Shown piece by piece: positions 14,275 through 21,550 of a stretch of 21,550 nt of DNA (the stretch's first letter is position 1; every line of letters begins with the position of its first letter). The translations under genes and the position numbers were made by a program. The stretch comes from Actinomycetota bacterium (GTDB taxonomy: Bacteria > Actinomycetota > Acidimicrobiia > Acidimicrobiales > Ilumatobacteraceae). A model generated the notes under the pieces. That model saw only the letters and a list, made by a program, of their open reading frames with translations, made no database searches and was not told where the DNA came from. Location of the stretch: contig WLSJ01000011.1 of the NCBI GenBank assembly GCA_009705865.1, forward strand, positions 1-21,550. The letters are read 5' to 3'.

Positions 14275-16716
14275 TTACAAAGTTATTGCGATGCGATGCG
14301 CAATATGACGTGAACTAGTACCAACGCGAAGTTCGATATTGCCTGTCCATTGTGCCCATGCAGAAGTTTCAGGATCCCATGTTCGGTATGCATCAGGGTC
14401 AAGATCAACGTGCAACATTGTGGTTCCATGTGCGGCTACTTTCACACGTGAATAGCCAACTAATTTCTGCTCAGGTTCATCGCTAGGAAGTCCTGCGCGG
14501 TCTTTGCGATGTGCATACACCTGCACCACTTGCACGCCAGCGCGAGGCGACTCATTGTGCACTGCAACATCAACACCATGTGTTCCTGACTTTGAGGCGT
14601 CAAGGATTGAAACATGTGCGTAGCCCAAACCGAAACCGAATGGGAACATTGGTTCGCGACCAACAGTGTCATACCAGCGGTAACCAATGAGGCGACCTTC
14701 AAGGTATTTGGCAACACCATTTCGTCCGGGATGATGTTCAAATGCTGGCGTATCTTCCAAACGTCGCGGAAGCGTGACAGGAAGACGGCCAGATGGTTCA
14801 ACATCACCCACCAAAAGATCTACTAACGAATCACCGAATTCCTGACCAGGAAACCATGCATAAATGACAGCCTCAACATCATTGAGCCATGGCATAGACA
14901 CTGGAGATCCGGCGTTGACAATAACGATGGTGCGCTTGCTAACCTTTGCTACTTCAGAAACCAAATAATCTTGATCACCTGGCAATGCAATTGTGACGCG
15001 ATCCCATCCCTCGCTTTCCCAGTCGTCGTTTGTACCCACAACGACAATGCTCACATCACACGCAGCAGCAATATTGATTGCTTCAGCCATCATGTTTTCG
15101 TTCTCTGGTGGCATTGCGCCAATAGTCAGGCCACTAAGACCTGCACCTGTTGGTGTATGGCGAACTTCCACAACAAACGAAAGAGCTTGACCAGCTTCAA
15201 GCGACACAACTGTTGTCACTTCATGCTTGCCCATTCCAAAGAATGACCCTCCTTGGGGAGCATCAGCATTGTCAATGATGACAACTCCATCAAGAATCAC
15301 TCGCACTGGTGCCACTGATTCAATTCCGAACGTCCATTCACCTGAGACATCAGCAGTCAATTGCGCAGTTAGTCGCGCACCGAATGCAAAATTAGGTTCG
15401 CGACGAGTGAGCGGATCTCCGGCCCACAGAAGTCGGAACGTTCCGGTGGTACCAGTTTGTGCCGGTACAGCAGCCGGGTCTTCTAATTCACTTGGCTCAG
15501 CAAAGTAATCAAGAACTACGTTTTCCAACAAACGTGAATCAAGTTCAGGCAGCTTCTTATTGATGTTGCATCCTGGTGAATGCTGAATTGTGACTGCATG
15601 ACTAAGACGTTCGGTAATGGCATCTAGTGGGTGTGACACGCGCGTCGGCGTGACATGTGCACTACCACCGCCTTGCACCATTCCACGTGAGGCATTAGGT
15701 CCGATCACTGCAATTGACTTCACTGCAGAAACATCAAGCGGCAAAACTGGAGTGCCCGCAATGCTCTCATTACGCAATAACACCATTGCTGATGATGATG
15801 CTCGGCGCAATGTCGCCATGTCATCAGCGTCTGTACGAGAAACCTCGGGCCCAGGCGGCACGTCTGTACCACCAGTACGTTCCATCAGGTTCAAAATATT
15901 GCGTGCGCAATCACGAACCAGTTCGGCTGATACTTCGCCCCGTTCTACAGCTGCAACTAGCGCATCTCCGCGATGCAATGTTGGGCCTGGCATCTCAAGG
16001 TCTAGCCCAGCAACCACACCTTCAACAGTTGAATGAAGACCGAACCAGTCACTCACGACCATGCCATCGAAGTTCCATTCACCGCGCAACACATCACGTA
16101 GCAGCCATGTTGAATCAGCAGCATATGGGCCATTAATGCGGTTATAACTAGTCATGATTGACATGACCTGAGCATCACGTACTGCGTGCTCGAATGGCAA
16201 CAAGTACATCTCTCGCAATGTGCGCTCATCGATTTGAGAATCAATAGTCATGCGCTCAAATTCAGTGTCGTTACCCACGAAATGTTTGATACAACTGGCG
16301 ACACCCTGTGACTGCACGCCCCGCACATATTCACGCGCTGTGATTGCAGTGAGGTACGGGTCTTCGCTCATGCATTCGAAGTTGCGGCCTCCGACTGGGG
16401 TGCGATGCAAGTTCACTGTTGGAGCAAGGTGAACACGCGCACCTTTTGCCACAACTTCTCTTCCCAGCAACTCACCAATCTCGCGCACTAGCTGCGTATC
16501 CCATGACGCGGCAATTGCGGTTCCGCAGGGAACGTTCATAGACGATGGTCCGTCAAATTTGCTTCCGCGAACACCACCAGGGCCATCGCTGACCCGCATC
16601 TTTTCTAATCCGATGCGGTCGTTTGGCACTGTGTTCCACATGTTGCGGCCGCCCAGCAACGAGACCTGCTCGGCTAAAGACATCTGGTCGAGAAGTTGTT
16701 CTACGTGCTTGCTCAT
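14275..16716 (-). CDS. Glycoside hydrolase family 3 with PA14 insert (beta-glucosidase-like)
   Basis: GH3 enzymes remove terminal beta-linked sugars, mostly glucose, with retention. The 813-residue product has, in order: the GH3 N-terminal barrel (about 1-290) with SDGPGGVR, RNFECMSEDP, KHF (144-146) and nucleophile Asp223 in VVSDWFG; the alpha/beta sandwich (from about 305), interrupted by a PA14 domain (about 395-535); acid/base glutamate in WESEGWDR (Glu567/569) followed by LPGDQ; and a C-terminal fibronectin-III-like domain. Layout and nucleophile position match the PA14-bearing Kluyveromyces marxianus BglI (Asp225). There is no signal peptide, so it acts on imported oligosaccharides or glycosides. 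The patatin gene ends 9 bases upstream on the same strand. Confidence 0.95.
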   Translation of the reverse strand: MSKHVEQLLDQMSLAEQVSLLGGRNMWNTVPNDRIGLEKMRVSDGPGGVRGSKFDGPSSMNVPCGTAIAASWDTQLVREIGELLGREVVAKGARVHLAPTVNLHRTPVGGRNFECMSEDPYLTAITAREYVRGVQSQGVASCIKHFVGNDTEFERMTIDSQIDERTLREMYLLPFEHAVRDAQVMSIMTSYNRINGPYAADSTWLLRDVLRGEWNFDGMVVSDWFGLHSTVEGVVAGLDLEMPGPTLHRGDALVAAVERGEVSAELVRDCARNILNLMERTGGTDVPPGPEVSRTDADDMATLRRASSSAMVLLRNESIAGTPVLPLDVSAVKSIAVIGPNASRGMVQGGGSAHVTPTRVSHPLDAITERLSHAVTIQHSPGCNINKKLPELDSRLLENVVLDYFAEPSELEDPAAVPAQTGTTGTFRLLWAGDPLTRREPNFAFGARLTAQLTADVSGEWTFGIESVAPVRVILDGVVIIDNADAPQGGSFFGMGKHEVTTVVSLEAGQALSFVVEVRHTPTGAGLSGLTIGAMPPENENMMAEAINIAAACDVSIVVVGTNDDWESEGWDRVTIALPGDQDYLVSEVAKVSKRTIVIVNAGSPVSMPWLNDVEAVIYAWFPGQEFGDSLVDLLVGDVEPSGRLPVTLPRRLEDTPAFEHHPGRNGVAKYLEGRLIGYRWYDTVGREPMFPFGFGLGYAHVSILDASKSGTHGVDVAVHNESPRAGVQVVQVYAHRKDRAGLPSDEPEQKLVGYSRVKVAAHGTTMLHVDLDPDAYRTWDPETSAWAQWTGNIELRVGTSSRHIAHRIAITL

Positions 16717-16722
16717 TAGGCA

Positions 16723-16728
16723 AGATTA
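16723..16728 (-). promoter_or_regulatory. -10 box TAATCT for the GH3 gene, overlapping the patatin stop
   Basis: TAATCT ends 6 bases before the ATG at 16716. Its first three bases are the TAA stop codon of the upstream patatin gene. It could allow GH3 expression independent of patatin; the 9-base gap equally allows read-through. Confidence 0.4.
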
Positions 16729-18198
16729 GCGGTGATGACTCAGAAAGGCCTTGGTGTGGTTGCGGCCCGAATTAACCATGAAGTCAAGATCAGCCTGTAC
16801 TAAATCAAATGTGGTGGTGCCCACATAATCGGTGTCAATCGGAACAATGCGGTCACGGTCGCCGAGGCCTTGATTCGCTCGCGTCAGGTCTCGTGTCACC
16901 GCTTCCAGCATGTTGAGGGCAAATTCCAACATGTTCTTTGGTGGACGAGCAGGAAAACCTACTAACTGAGTGGTGACATCAAGCCCAATGGACTCAAGGA
17001 ATGAAAGGACTTCGCCAAAATCAATTGCATCATCGCCTGCGACATTCATGCGATCAAAAATGGCATCGGGTGATGTGGTTCCGAAAATAGTTGTGAGTTC
17101 TGCAGAGGTAAGTCCTCCGCTGCTAATTGCTGCGTGCAACTCGGCACGTGTGATGCGCCCGTCTGCGTTGGTATCAAAAACATCAAAATGATCAAGCAGT
17201 TTTTGTACTGGCTTTTGCATCTGGTGCCCTTTTGCTTTTTCAATTTCCTTCTCAGTGAATTCAGCGGCAGTTTTTGTGTTTGGACGCGAAGGAGTTGCCT
17301 CTTTGTCCATCCATCCGCGCGTGATGTCCGCTTCTTCAGCTGAGACCAACGTGAACCCCAGAGTATGAGGGTTGTTCGGGCTAAAGCGTGACGAACGTGG
17401 ATAATGCTCACTTGCATGTTCAAGAGGTCGCATGCGGCGCAGGAATGAATCTTTAGTATCCATAGATAGCCACCATCCATCAAAGACGTGAATGGGGTTG
17501 TTGCACAACAAGCCTCCATCTACATATACCTCTGGTTCCGAATTCAGAATTTGGCTCAGGCCTGGAATGAGGTTGATCGGCTGCAACATGACCGGTAGCG
17601 ACATCGACATGCGTGTCGCGACGCGTACTGGCATATTTGGAGTGGTCTTGATGTGGCAATACTCAGTCATCATGCGTGAGACATTTGTAACGGGAATGCA
17701 TAATTCACGCCCACACCGTTCAAACAATTGCGCAAAGGTTATGTCTGCACTGCCTGTTGTTTCTTCCAAGATTGAACCTAGGAAGTCATACAGTTTTTGC
17801 CCCGGGTGCATACCGCGGCGTCGAGCAGCTCGAGCAAAAGATCTGAATTGTCCACCGGAACCATCTTTCGCAACTGATTCAAAATCTGCTGGAACTTTTT
17901 CCAACATGTAGTCAGTAGAACATCCTGTTGCCGCAAGCAATGCAAACATGCTTCCCACACTTGTTCCAGCAACTCTCTGAATATTCTGCGGGTAGATGCC
18001 TTCTTCTTCTAGAACTTGAAGTGCGCCGATATAGCAATACCCCTTCGCTCCACCTCCTTCAAATGTGAGGTTATGAATGCGCGATGTGCGTTCTGCTTCA
18101 GGCAGTGGTTTCTGTGTTGTGATTCGAACCGATTCAATTGGCGGCAGAGGCCGAGGGGCCACGCTTGCCTGCATCATTACCGAGGTGTTCTTTGCCAT
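16726..18198 (-). CDS. Patatin-like phospholipase with internal EF-hand pair
   Basis: Patatin-family enzymes are acyl hydrolases with a Ser-Asp dyad. The 490-residue protein shows the oxyanion loop EGGGAKG (47-53), the nucleophile elbow GTSVG with Ser80, and Asp227 in the DGG motif. At about 330-402 it carries a canonical EF-hand loop, Asp342 to Glu353 (DTNADGRITRAE), and a degenerate partner loop, 385-396. Then the closing patatin strand-helix segment (IVPIDTDYVGTTTFDLVQADLDFM, about 451-474) follows, so the EF-hands appear inserted within the lipase domain; calcium control is inferred. The frame runs up to 18381, overlapping the release-factor gene. ATG 18198 is chosen for its TACACT box 7 bases upstream. 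There is no signal peptide. Confidence 0.9.
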   Translation of the reverse strand: MAKNTSVMMQASVAPRPLPPIESVRITTQKPLPEAERTSRIHNLTFEGGGAKGYCYIGALQVLEEEGIYPQNIQRVAGTSVGSMFALLAATGCSTDYMLEKVPADFESVAKDGSGGQFRSFARAARRRGMHPGQKLYDFLGSILEETTGSADITFAQLFERCGRELCIPVTNVSRMMTEYCHIKTTPNMPVRVATRMSMSLPVMLQPINLIPGLSQILNSEPEVYVDGGLLCNNPIHVFDGWWLSMDTKDSFLRRMRPLEHASEHYPRSSRFSPNNPHTLGFTLVSAEEADITRGWMDKEATPSRPNTKTAAEFTEKEIEKAKGHQMQKPVQKLLDHFDVFDTNADGRITRAELHAAISSGGLTSAELTTIFGTTSPDAIFDRMNVAGDDAIDFGEVLSFLESIGLDVTTQLVGFPARPPKNMLEFALNMLEAVTRDLTRANQGLGDRDRIVPIDTDYVGTTTFDLVQADLDFMVNSGRNHTKAFLSHHR

Positions 18199-18205
18199 GG
18201 CGAAA

Positions 18206-18211
18206 AGTGTA
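18206..18211 (-). promoter_or_regulatory. -10 box TACACT for the patatin gene
   Basis: TACACT ends 7 bases before the ATG at 18198, the leaderless arrangement, and fixes the start against the longer frame reaching 18381. Confidence 0.5.
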
Positions 18212-18215
18212 GTTA

Positions 18216-18251
18216 CCCGTAGGTGGGTCACTTTCCTGTCTCCCCCGTAGG
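18216..18251. repeat. Direct repeat CCCGTAGG, 28 bases apart, in the divergent promoter region
   Basis: CCCGTAGG occurs at 18216-18223 and 18244-18251, both in the 61-base spacer between the patatin and release factor 3 genes. The second copy includes part of the release-factor -10 box (TAGGCT). The spacing is near 2.7 helical turns. It could be a regulator site or a small local duplication. Confidence 0.3.
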
Positions 18252-18253
18252 CT
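18248..18253 (+). promoter_or_regulatory. -10 box TAGGCT for prfC and the ABC-F gene
   Basis: TAGGCT ends 6 bases before the GTG at 18260. No ribosome binding sequence precedes the GTG, which fits a leaderless mRNA with a GTG start. Confidence 0.4.
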
Positions 18254-18259
18254 CTTTGA

Positions 18260-19849
18260 GTGTCTGAATCACCTGAAATCCTGAGCGAAGCGGCCACTCG
18301 GCGCACCTTCGCCATCATTTCGCATCCCGATGCCGGAAAGACCACCCTGACCGAGAAGTTCCTCTTATATGCGGGCGCCATTCAGACCGGCGGAGCTGTG
18401 AAGGCCCGAGGCGACAGGCGTGCTGCAACCTCTGACTGGATGGCGATGGAACGCCAACGTGGAATTTCTATCTCTTCCACTGTGTTGCAGTTTCCGTATC
18501 GCGATTGTGTGTTTAATTTGCTCGATACTCCTGGTCACCGCGACTTTTCTGAAGACACATACCGCGTGTTATCTGCAGTCGACGCCGTCATCATGGTGCT
18601 CGATGTTGCAAAAGGAATTGAACCACAGACATTGAAATTGTTTGAAGTGTGTCGCGCACAAAATCTTCCCGTGATTACGTTCTTCAACAAGTACGACAGG
18701 CCAGGTCGTGACCCGTTGGAACTGCTCGATGAAGTGGAACAACAAATTGGTTTACGGCCCACTCCTGTCACGTGGCCTGTTGGTCAATCAGGTGATTTCC
18801 GTGGTGTGATTGATCGACGCACTGGCGACTTCGTGCGGTTCACTCGTGTTGCACGCGGATCATCGATTGCCCCAGAAGAGATTGTCAGTGCCGAACAAGC
18901 AGCTATTGATGAGGGCCCTGCCTGGAAGCAGGCTCTAGATGGATGCGGTCTACTTGACGCGATTGGCGCGGATTTGGATGTCGAGAGCTTCTTGGCGGGC
19001 GAAAGCACCCCTGTTTTTGTGGGTTCGGCAATCACCAACTTTGGTGTGCAAATGCTTCTTGACGCAGTGGTCGATTTAGCACCAGCACCTGCACCACGAC
19101 CAGACGTTGACGGCGATGCTCGCCCATTAGAAGCTGAATTTGCCGCCTTCATTTTCAAGATTCAGGCCAACATGGACCCGAATCACCGCGATCGCATCGC
19201 CTTTGCTCGTATTTGTTCAGGCAAGTTTGAACGCGGCATGGATGTTGATTGCGCACGCACCGCAAAAAATGTGGGCACAAAATACGCCACCACAGCATTT
19301 GGTTCTGAGCGCGAAACAATTGAAGAGGCATTCCCTGGCGACGTGATTGGCCTAATCAACACATCAGGCTTACAAATTGGTGACACGTTGCACGCAGGTA
19401 AAGCTGTTTCGTTCCCAGCATTACCGCGATTTGCACCTGAAGTATTTGCTACCGCTCGCCCACTTGATTCATCTAAGTTCAAACAGTTCCGTCGCGGTAT
19501 GCAACAGCTTGACGAAGAAGGTGTTGTGCAAGTACTGCGCGATCCAGACATGGGCGATGCTGACCCAGTCCTTGCAGCAGTTGGCCAATTGCAGTTTGAA
19601 GTATTGGCTCATCGTTTGCAACACGAGTTCAATGCGCCAGCTGAAATCCTGAATGCCGATTACCAAGCAATTCGCATCACAGACAAAGAATCAATTCCAC
19701 GCTTACGTGAAATCGGGGGTATTCGTATTCTGCGACGCAGTGACGGAGAACTTGTTGCACTGTTCCAAAGCAAATACAGATTGCAACGTCTTGAAGCGGA
19801 CGAACCTGCGCTCACACTGATTCCGATTCTTGCGGGCAGTCGGGACTGA
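18260..19849 (+). CDS. prfC: Peptide chain release factor 3
   Basis: RF3 is a GTPase that removes RF1/RF2 from the ribosome after peptide release. The 529-residue protein has the RF3-type G domain: P-loop SHPDAGKTT (21-29), switch region RQRGISISSTVLQF, DTPGH (89-93) and NKYD (143-146; NKLD is more usual). Domain II follows (about 300-390, with DPNHRDRIAFARICSGKFERG), and the C-terminal domain has QFRRGMQQLDEEGVVQVL and GQLQFEVLAHRL. Length equals E. coli RF3 (529). The GTG start is supported by a -10 box 6 bases upstream and by the usual start of the G domain. It is divergent from the patatin gene and followed after 1 base by an ABC-F gene. Confidence 0.96.
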   Translation: MSESPEILSEAATRRTFAIISHPDAGKTTLTEKFLLYAGAIQTGGAVKARGDRRAATSDWMAMERQRGISISSTVLQFPYRDCVFNLLDTPGHRDFSEDTYRVLSAVDAVIMVLDVAKGIEPQTLKLFEVCRAQNLPVITFFNKYDRPGRDPLELLDEVEQQIGLRPTPVTWPVGQSGDFRGVIDRRTGDFVRFTRVARGSSIAPEEIVSAEQAAIDEGPAWKQALDGCGLLDAIGADLDVESFLAGESTPVFVGSAITNFGVQMLLDAVVDLAPAPAPRPDVDGDARPLEAEFAAFIFKIQANMDPNHRDRIAFARICSGKFERGMDVDCARTAKNVGTKYATTAFGSERETIEEAFPGDVIGLINTSGLQIGDTLHAGKAVSFPALPRFAPEVFATARPLDSSKFKQFRRGMQQLDEEGVVQVLRDPDMGDADPVLAAVGQLQFEVLAHRLQHEFNAPAEILNADYQAIRITDKESIPRLREIGGIRILRRSDGELVALFQSKYRLQRLEADEPALTLIPILAGSRD

Positions 19850-19850
19850 C

Positions 19851-21550
19851 ATGATTCTGATTGATGCTGAAGGGCTCAAGGCATCTCGTCCTGGTCGTCC
19901 CTTGTTCGAAGATGTCTCTATTACGTTGAGCACCGGCGACCGTTTAGGTGTTGTTGGCTTGAACGGTTGCGGTAAAAGCACACTGTTTCGCATTCTGTCT
20001 GGCGAACTACGACCTGATGCTGGCGTTGTACGAACTGGACGTGGTGCGCGCATTGGTGTGTTGCCACAATTACCAGTGCTGCCACTTGGAACTGTGCGCG
20101 AGGCAGTGGGTGGCGGCTGGCAAGGCGAAGCAATGCTGGACAAATTGGGCATGGGTGACATGACAGATGCCGATACACGTGAATTATCTGGCGGGCAACT
20201 AAAGCGCGTTGCGCTGGCGCGTCTTCTTGCTGGCGAATGGGACTGTCTGATTCTTGATGAGCCGACAAACCACTTAGATCTTGATGCAATTGGCTTTCTT
20301 GAAGAGACGCTTGCGCGTTTCCCCGGCGGACTAGCAATTGTCACGCACGACCGCCATGTTCTTGACCGTGTCACGAACCGTGTATTGGAAATTGATCGCG
20401 GACACGCGTACTTACACATTCCCGCTGGCGAAAACGCAGGTTCCGGGTACGCGGCGTATTTGGCTGCACGTGCCGAACGCGAAGAAAACTCAGCTACTGC
20501 TGAGCAAGTGCGAAAGAACGCAGCCAAAAAGGAACTGGCGTGGTTACGTCGCGGTGCACCAGCGCGAACTGCGAAACCGAAAGCACGTATTGCGGCTGCC
20601 GAAGCATTAATTGCTAACAAGCCTGATGGCCCAGCACGTCAAGGCGAATTGGGATTAGACCTTGGCAGTAAGCGTCTTGGTTCAAAAGGCATCGAAATGC
20701 TCGGCGTTGGCTTCACATGGCCAGATGGTCATGAAGTGCTGCACGCATTTGATCATGCACTAGAACCAGGTGACCGTTTAGGAATTGTTGGGCCAAACGG
20801 GGCGGGCAAGAGCACATTGCTCGACATGATTGCAGGGCGCCTCACCCCTACCGTCGGCACTATCGATATTGGGAAAACAGTGTTGGTGGGCTATTACGAC
20901 CAGTTAGGCAAAGAACTCGACTTATCAAAGCGTGTGCGCGATGTTGTTGCCGGCGACAAGGGCTCTCCTTCAGTAGAAGACCTCAACCTGATGAAGCGAT
21001 TCTGGTTTGATGGCGATGCACAATTCGCACCATTAAGCACATTGTCAGGTGGAGAACGCCGACGTTTACAATTGTTGCTGACATTGATTGAACAACCCAA
21101 TGTTCTGTTGTTGGACGAACCGACAAACGACCTTGACCTTGACACTTTGCGTGCACTTGAGGATTATTTGGATGACTGGCCAGGCATTGTTGTCGTTGTC
21201 AGTCACGACCGTGCATTTATTGACCGCACTGTGGAAGAGATTTTGGCGCTTGACGGTGAAGGCGGCGCTGCATTGGTGCCTGGTGGAGTTGCAACATGGT
21301 TGAAGCAACGATCTGCACGCACCACTACGCCACGTTCTGCACCGAACCAGCGATCATCCTCAACGAAGCCCGCCAAGCAAAAGTCGTCTCGTAGCCCCAG
21401 CACGCTGAACAGACTGATTGCGAATGTTGAGAAAGACATGACAAAGCGCACGACGCGCCAGACTGCGTTGTATCAAGATATTGCCGACGCTGGAAACGAC
21501 CACAAGAAACTTGCCGCGTTGGGCGAAGAGCTTGCTGCACTGCAAACAAC
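19851..21550 (+). CDS. ABC-F family ATPase, Uup-like, 3' end cut by the window
   Basis: ABC-F proteins are soluble twin-ATPase factors acting mostly on ribosomes; Uup-type members also bind branched DNA. The frame has no stop before the window end, giving 566 residues. First ATPase: Walker A GLNGCGKS (36-43), signature LSGGQ (112-116), Walker B with LDEPTNHLD (135-143). Inter-domain linker with the Uup-like KELAWLRRGAPARTAKPKARI (227-247). Second ATPase: GPNGAGKST (314-322), LSGGE (398-402), LDEPTNDLD (421-429). A Ser/Lys-rich stretch (about 488-515) leads into the start of a Uup-type C-terminal coiled coil. No membrane segment. The ATG is one base after the prfC stop, so they form an operon. 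Which ABC-F subgroup is not certain. Confidence 0.93.
   Translation, partial: MILIDAEGLKASRPGRPLFEDVSITLSTGDRLGVVGLNGCGKSTLFRILSGELRPDAGVVRTGRGARIGVLPQLPVLPLGTVREAVGGGWQGEAMLDKLGMGDMTDADTRELSGGQLKRVALARLLAGEWDCLILDEPTNHLDLDAIGFLEETLARFPGGLAIVTHDRHVLDRVTNRVLEIDRGHAYLHIPAGENAGSGYAAYLAARAEREENSATAEQVRKNAAKKELAWLRRGAPARTAKPKARIAAAEALIANKPDGPARQGELGLDLGSKRLGSKGIEMLGVGFTWPDGHEVLHAFDHALEPGDRLGIVGPNGAGKSTLLDMIAGRLTPTVGTIDIGKTVLVGYYDQLGKELDLSKRVRDVVAGDKGSPSVEDLNLMKRFWFDGDAQFAPLSTLSGGERRRLQLLLTLIEQPNVLLLDEPTNDLDLDTLRALEDYLDDWPGIVVVVSHDRAFIDRTVEEILALDGEGGAALVPGGVATWLKQRSARTTTPRSAPNQRSSSTKPAKQKSSRSPSTLNRLIANVEKDMTKRTTRQTALYQDIADAGNDHKKLAALGEELAALQT

Noticed and set aside
16726..18198. Patatin gene as a CBASS (CapV-type) antiphage effector
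   Set aside because: There is no CD-NTase cyclase, Cap2/Cap3 or other defence gene nearby; neighbours are a glycosidase and translation factors.
18199..18381. Longer patatin start at 18381
   Set aside because: It would overlap the prfC start and promoter; ATG 18198 has a -10 box 7 bases upstream and a sensible N-terminus.
19703..20620. A 305-codon minus-strand open frame opposite the prfC end and the ABC-F gene
   Set aside because: Its product is Ser/Arg/Pro-rich without recognisable motifs, and it lies antisense to a clear ABC-F protein with all ATPase motifs. It is a shadow frame.
1..21550. RNA genes, CRISPR arrays, insertion sequences, prophage
   Set aside because: No tRNA-like cloverleaf, rRNA segment, regularly spaced repeats, transposase or phage gene was seen; essentially all sequence is covered by conserved protein genes.

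Overview
The window is a densely packed bacterial chromosome segment with 17 protein genes: 15 complete and one cut at each edge. I see no RNA gene, insertion sequence, phage gene or CRISPR array, and no gap longer than about 140 bases. The organism is most likely an actinobacterium, perhaps a streamlined aquatic lineage such as Acidimicrobiia. This is inference. It rests on many apparently leaderless starts with a TANNNT-type -10 box 6-8 bases before the start codon, GTG starts, moderate base composition by eye, and the gene families present. I could not run a similarity search.

Layout. 1-315: tail of a SRPBCC-fold protein. 320-646 (-): copper-binding cupredoxin lipoprotein. 786-2774: two Gfo/Idh/MocA sugar-type oxidoreductases in tandem. 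2781-3698 (-): HSL-type alpha/beta hydrolase. 3787-4980: class-C beta-lactamase/NylB-like serine hydrolase. 5014-6857: galT-galK, a compact Leloir pair. 6854-9769 (-): LacZ-type beta-galactosidase, overlapping galK tail to tail. 9812-10465: membrane protein with a cytochrome-type haem-binding domain. 10513-12908: 4-hydroxyacetophenone-monooxygenase-like Baeyer-Villiger enzyme overlapping a small dual-specificity-type phosphatase gene. 12985-14271: saccharopine-dehydrogenase-family enzyme. 14275-16716 (-): GH3 beta-glycosidase with a PA14 insert. 16726-18198 (-): patatin-like phospholipase carrying an EF-hand pair. 18260-21550: peptide chain release factor 3 followed one base later by a Uup-like ABC-F ATPase, cut by the window end.

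How they work together. LacZ, GalK and GalT give a cytoplasmic route from beta-galactosides to UDP-galactose and glucose-1-phosphate. GalE and any transporter are not in the window. GH3 has no signal peptide, so imported beta-glucosides or similar are probably cut inside the cell. The Gfo/Idh/MocA pair may act on sugars or cyclitols, but this is unproven. The monooxygenase, hydrolases and phosphatase look like an accessory set for carbonyl or ester substrates. RF3 and ABC-F form a translation-related operon.

Most notable: an almost uniform leaderless promoter pattern; all four convergent gene pairs separated by 6 bases or fewer, or overlapping; a calcium-binding EF-hand pair lodged inside a patatin domain; and a monooxygenase-phosphatase gene overlap. 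I found no convincing evidence of a wholly new multi-gene system.
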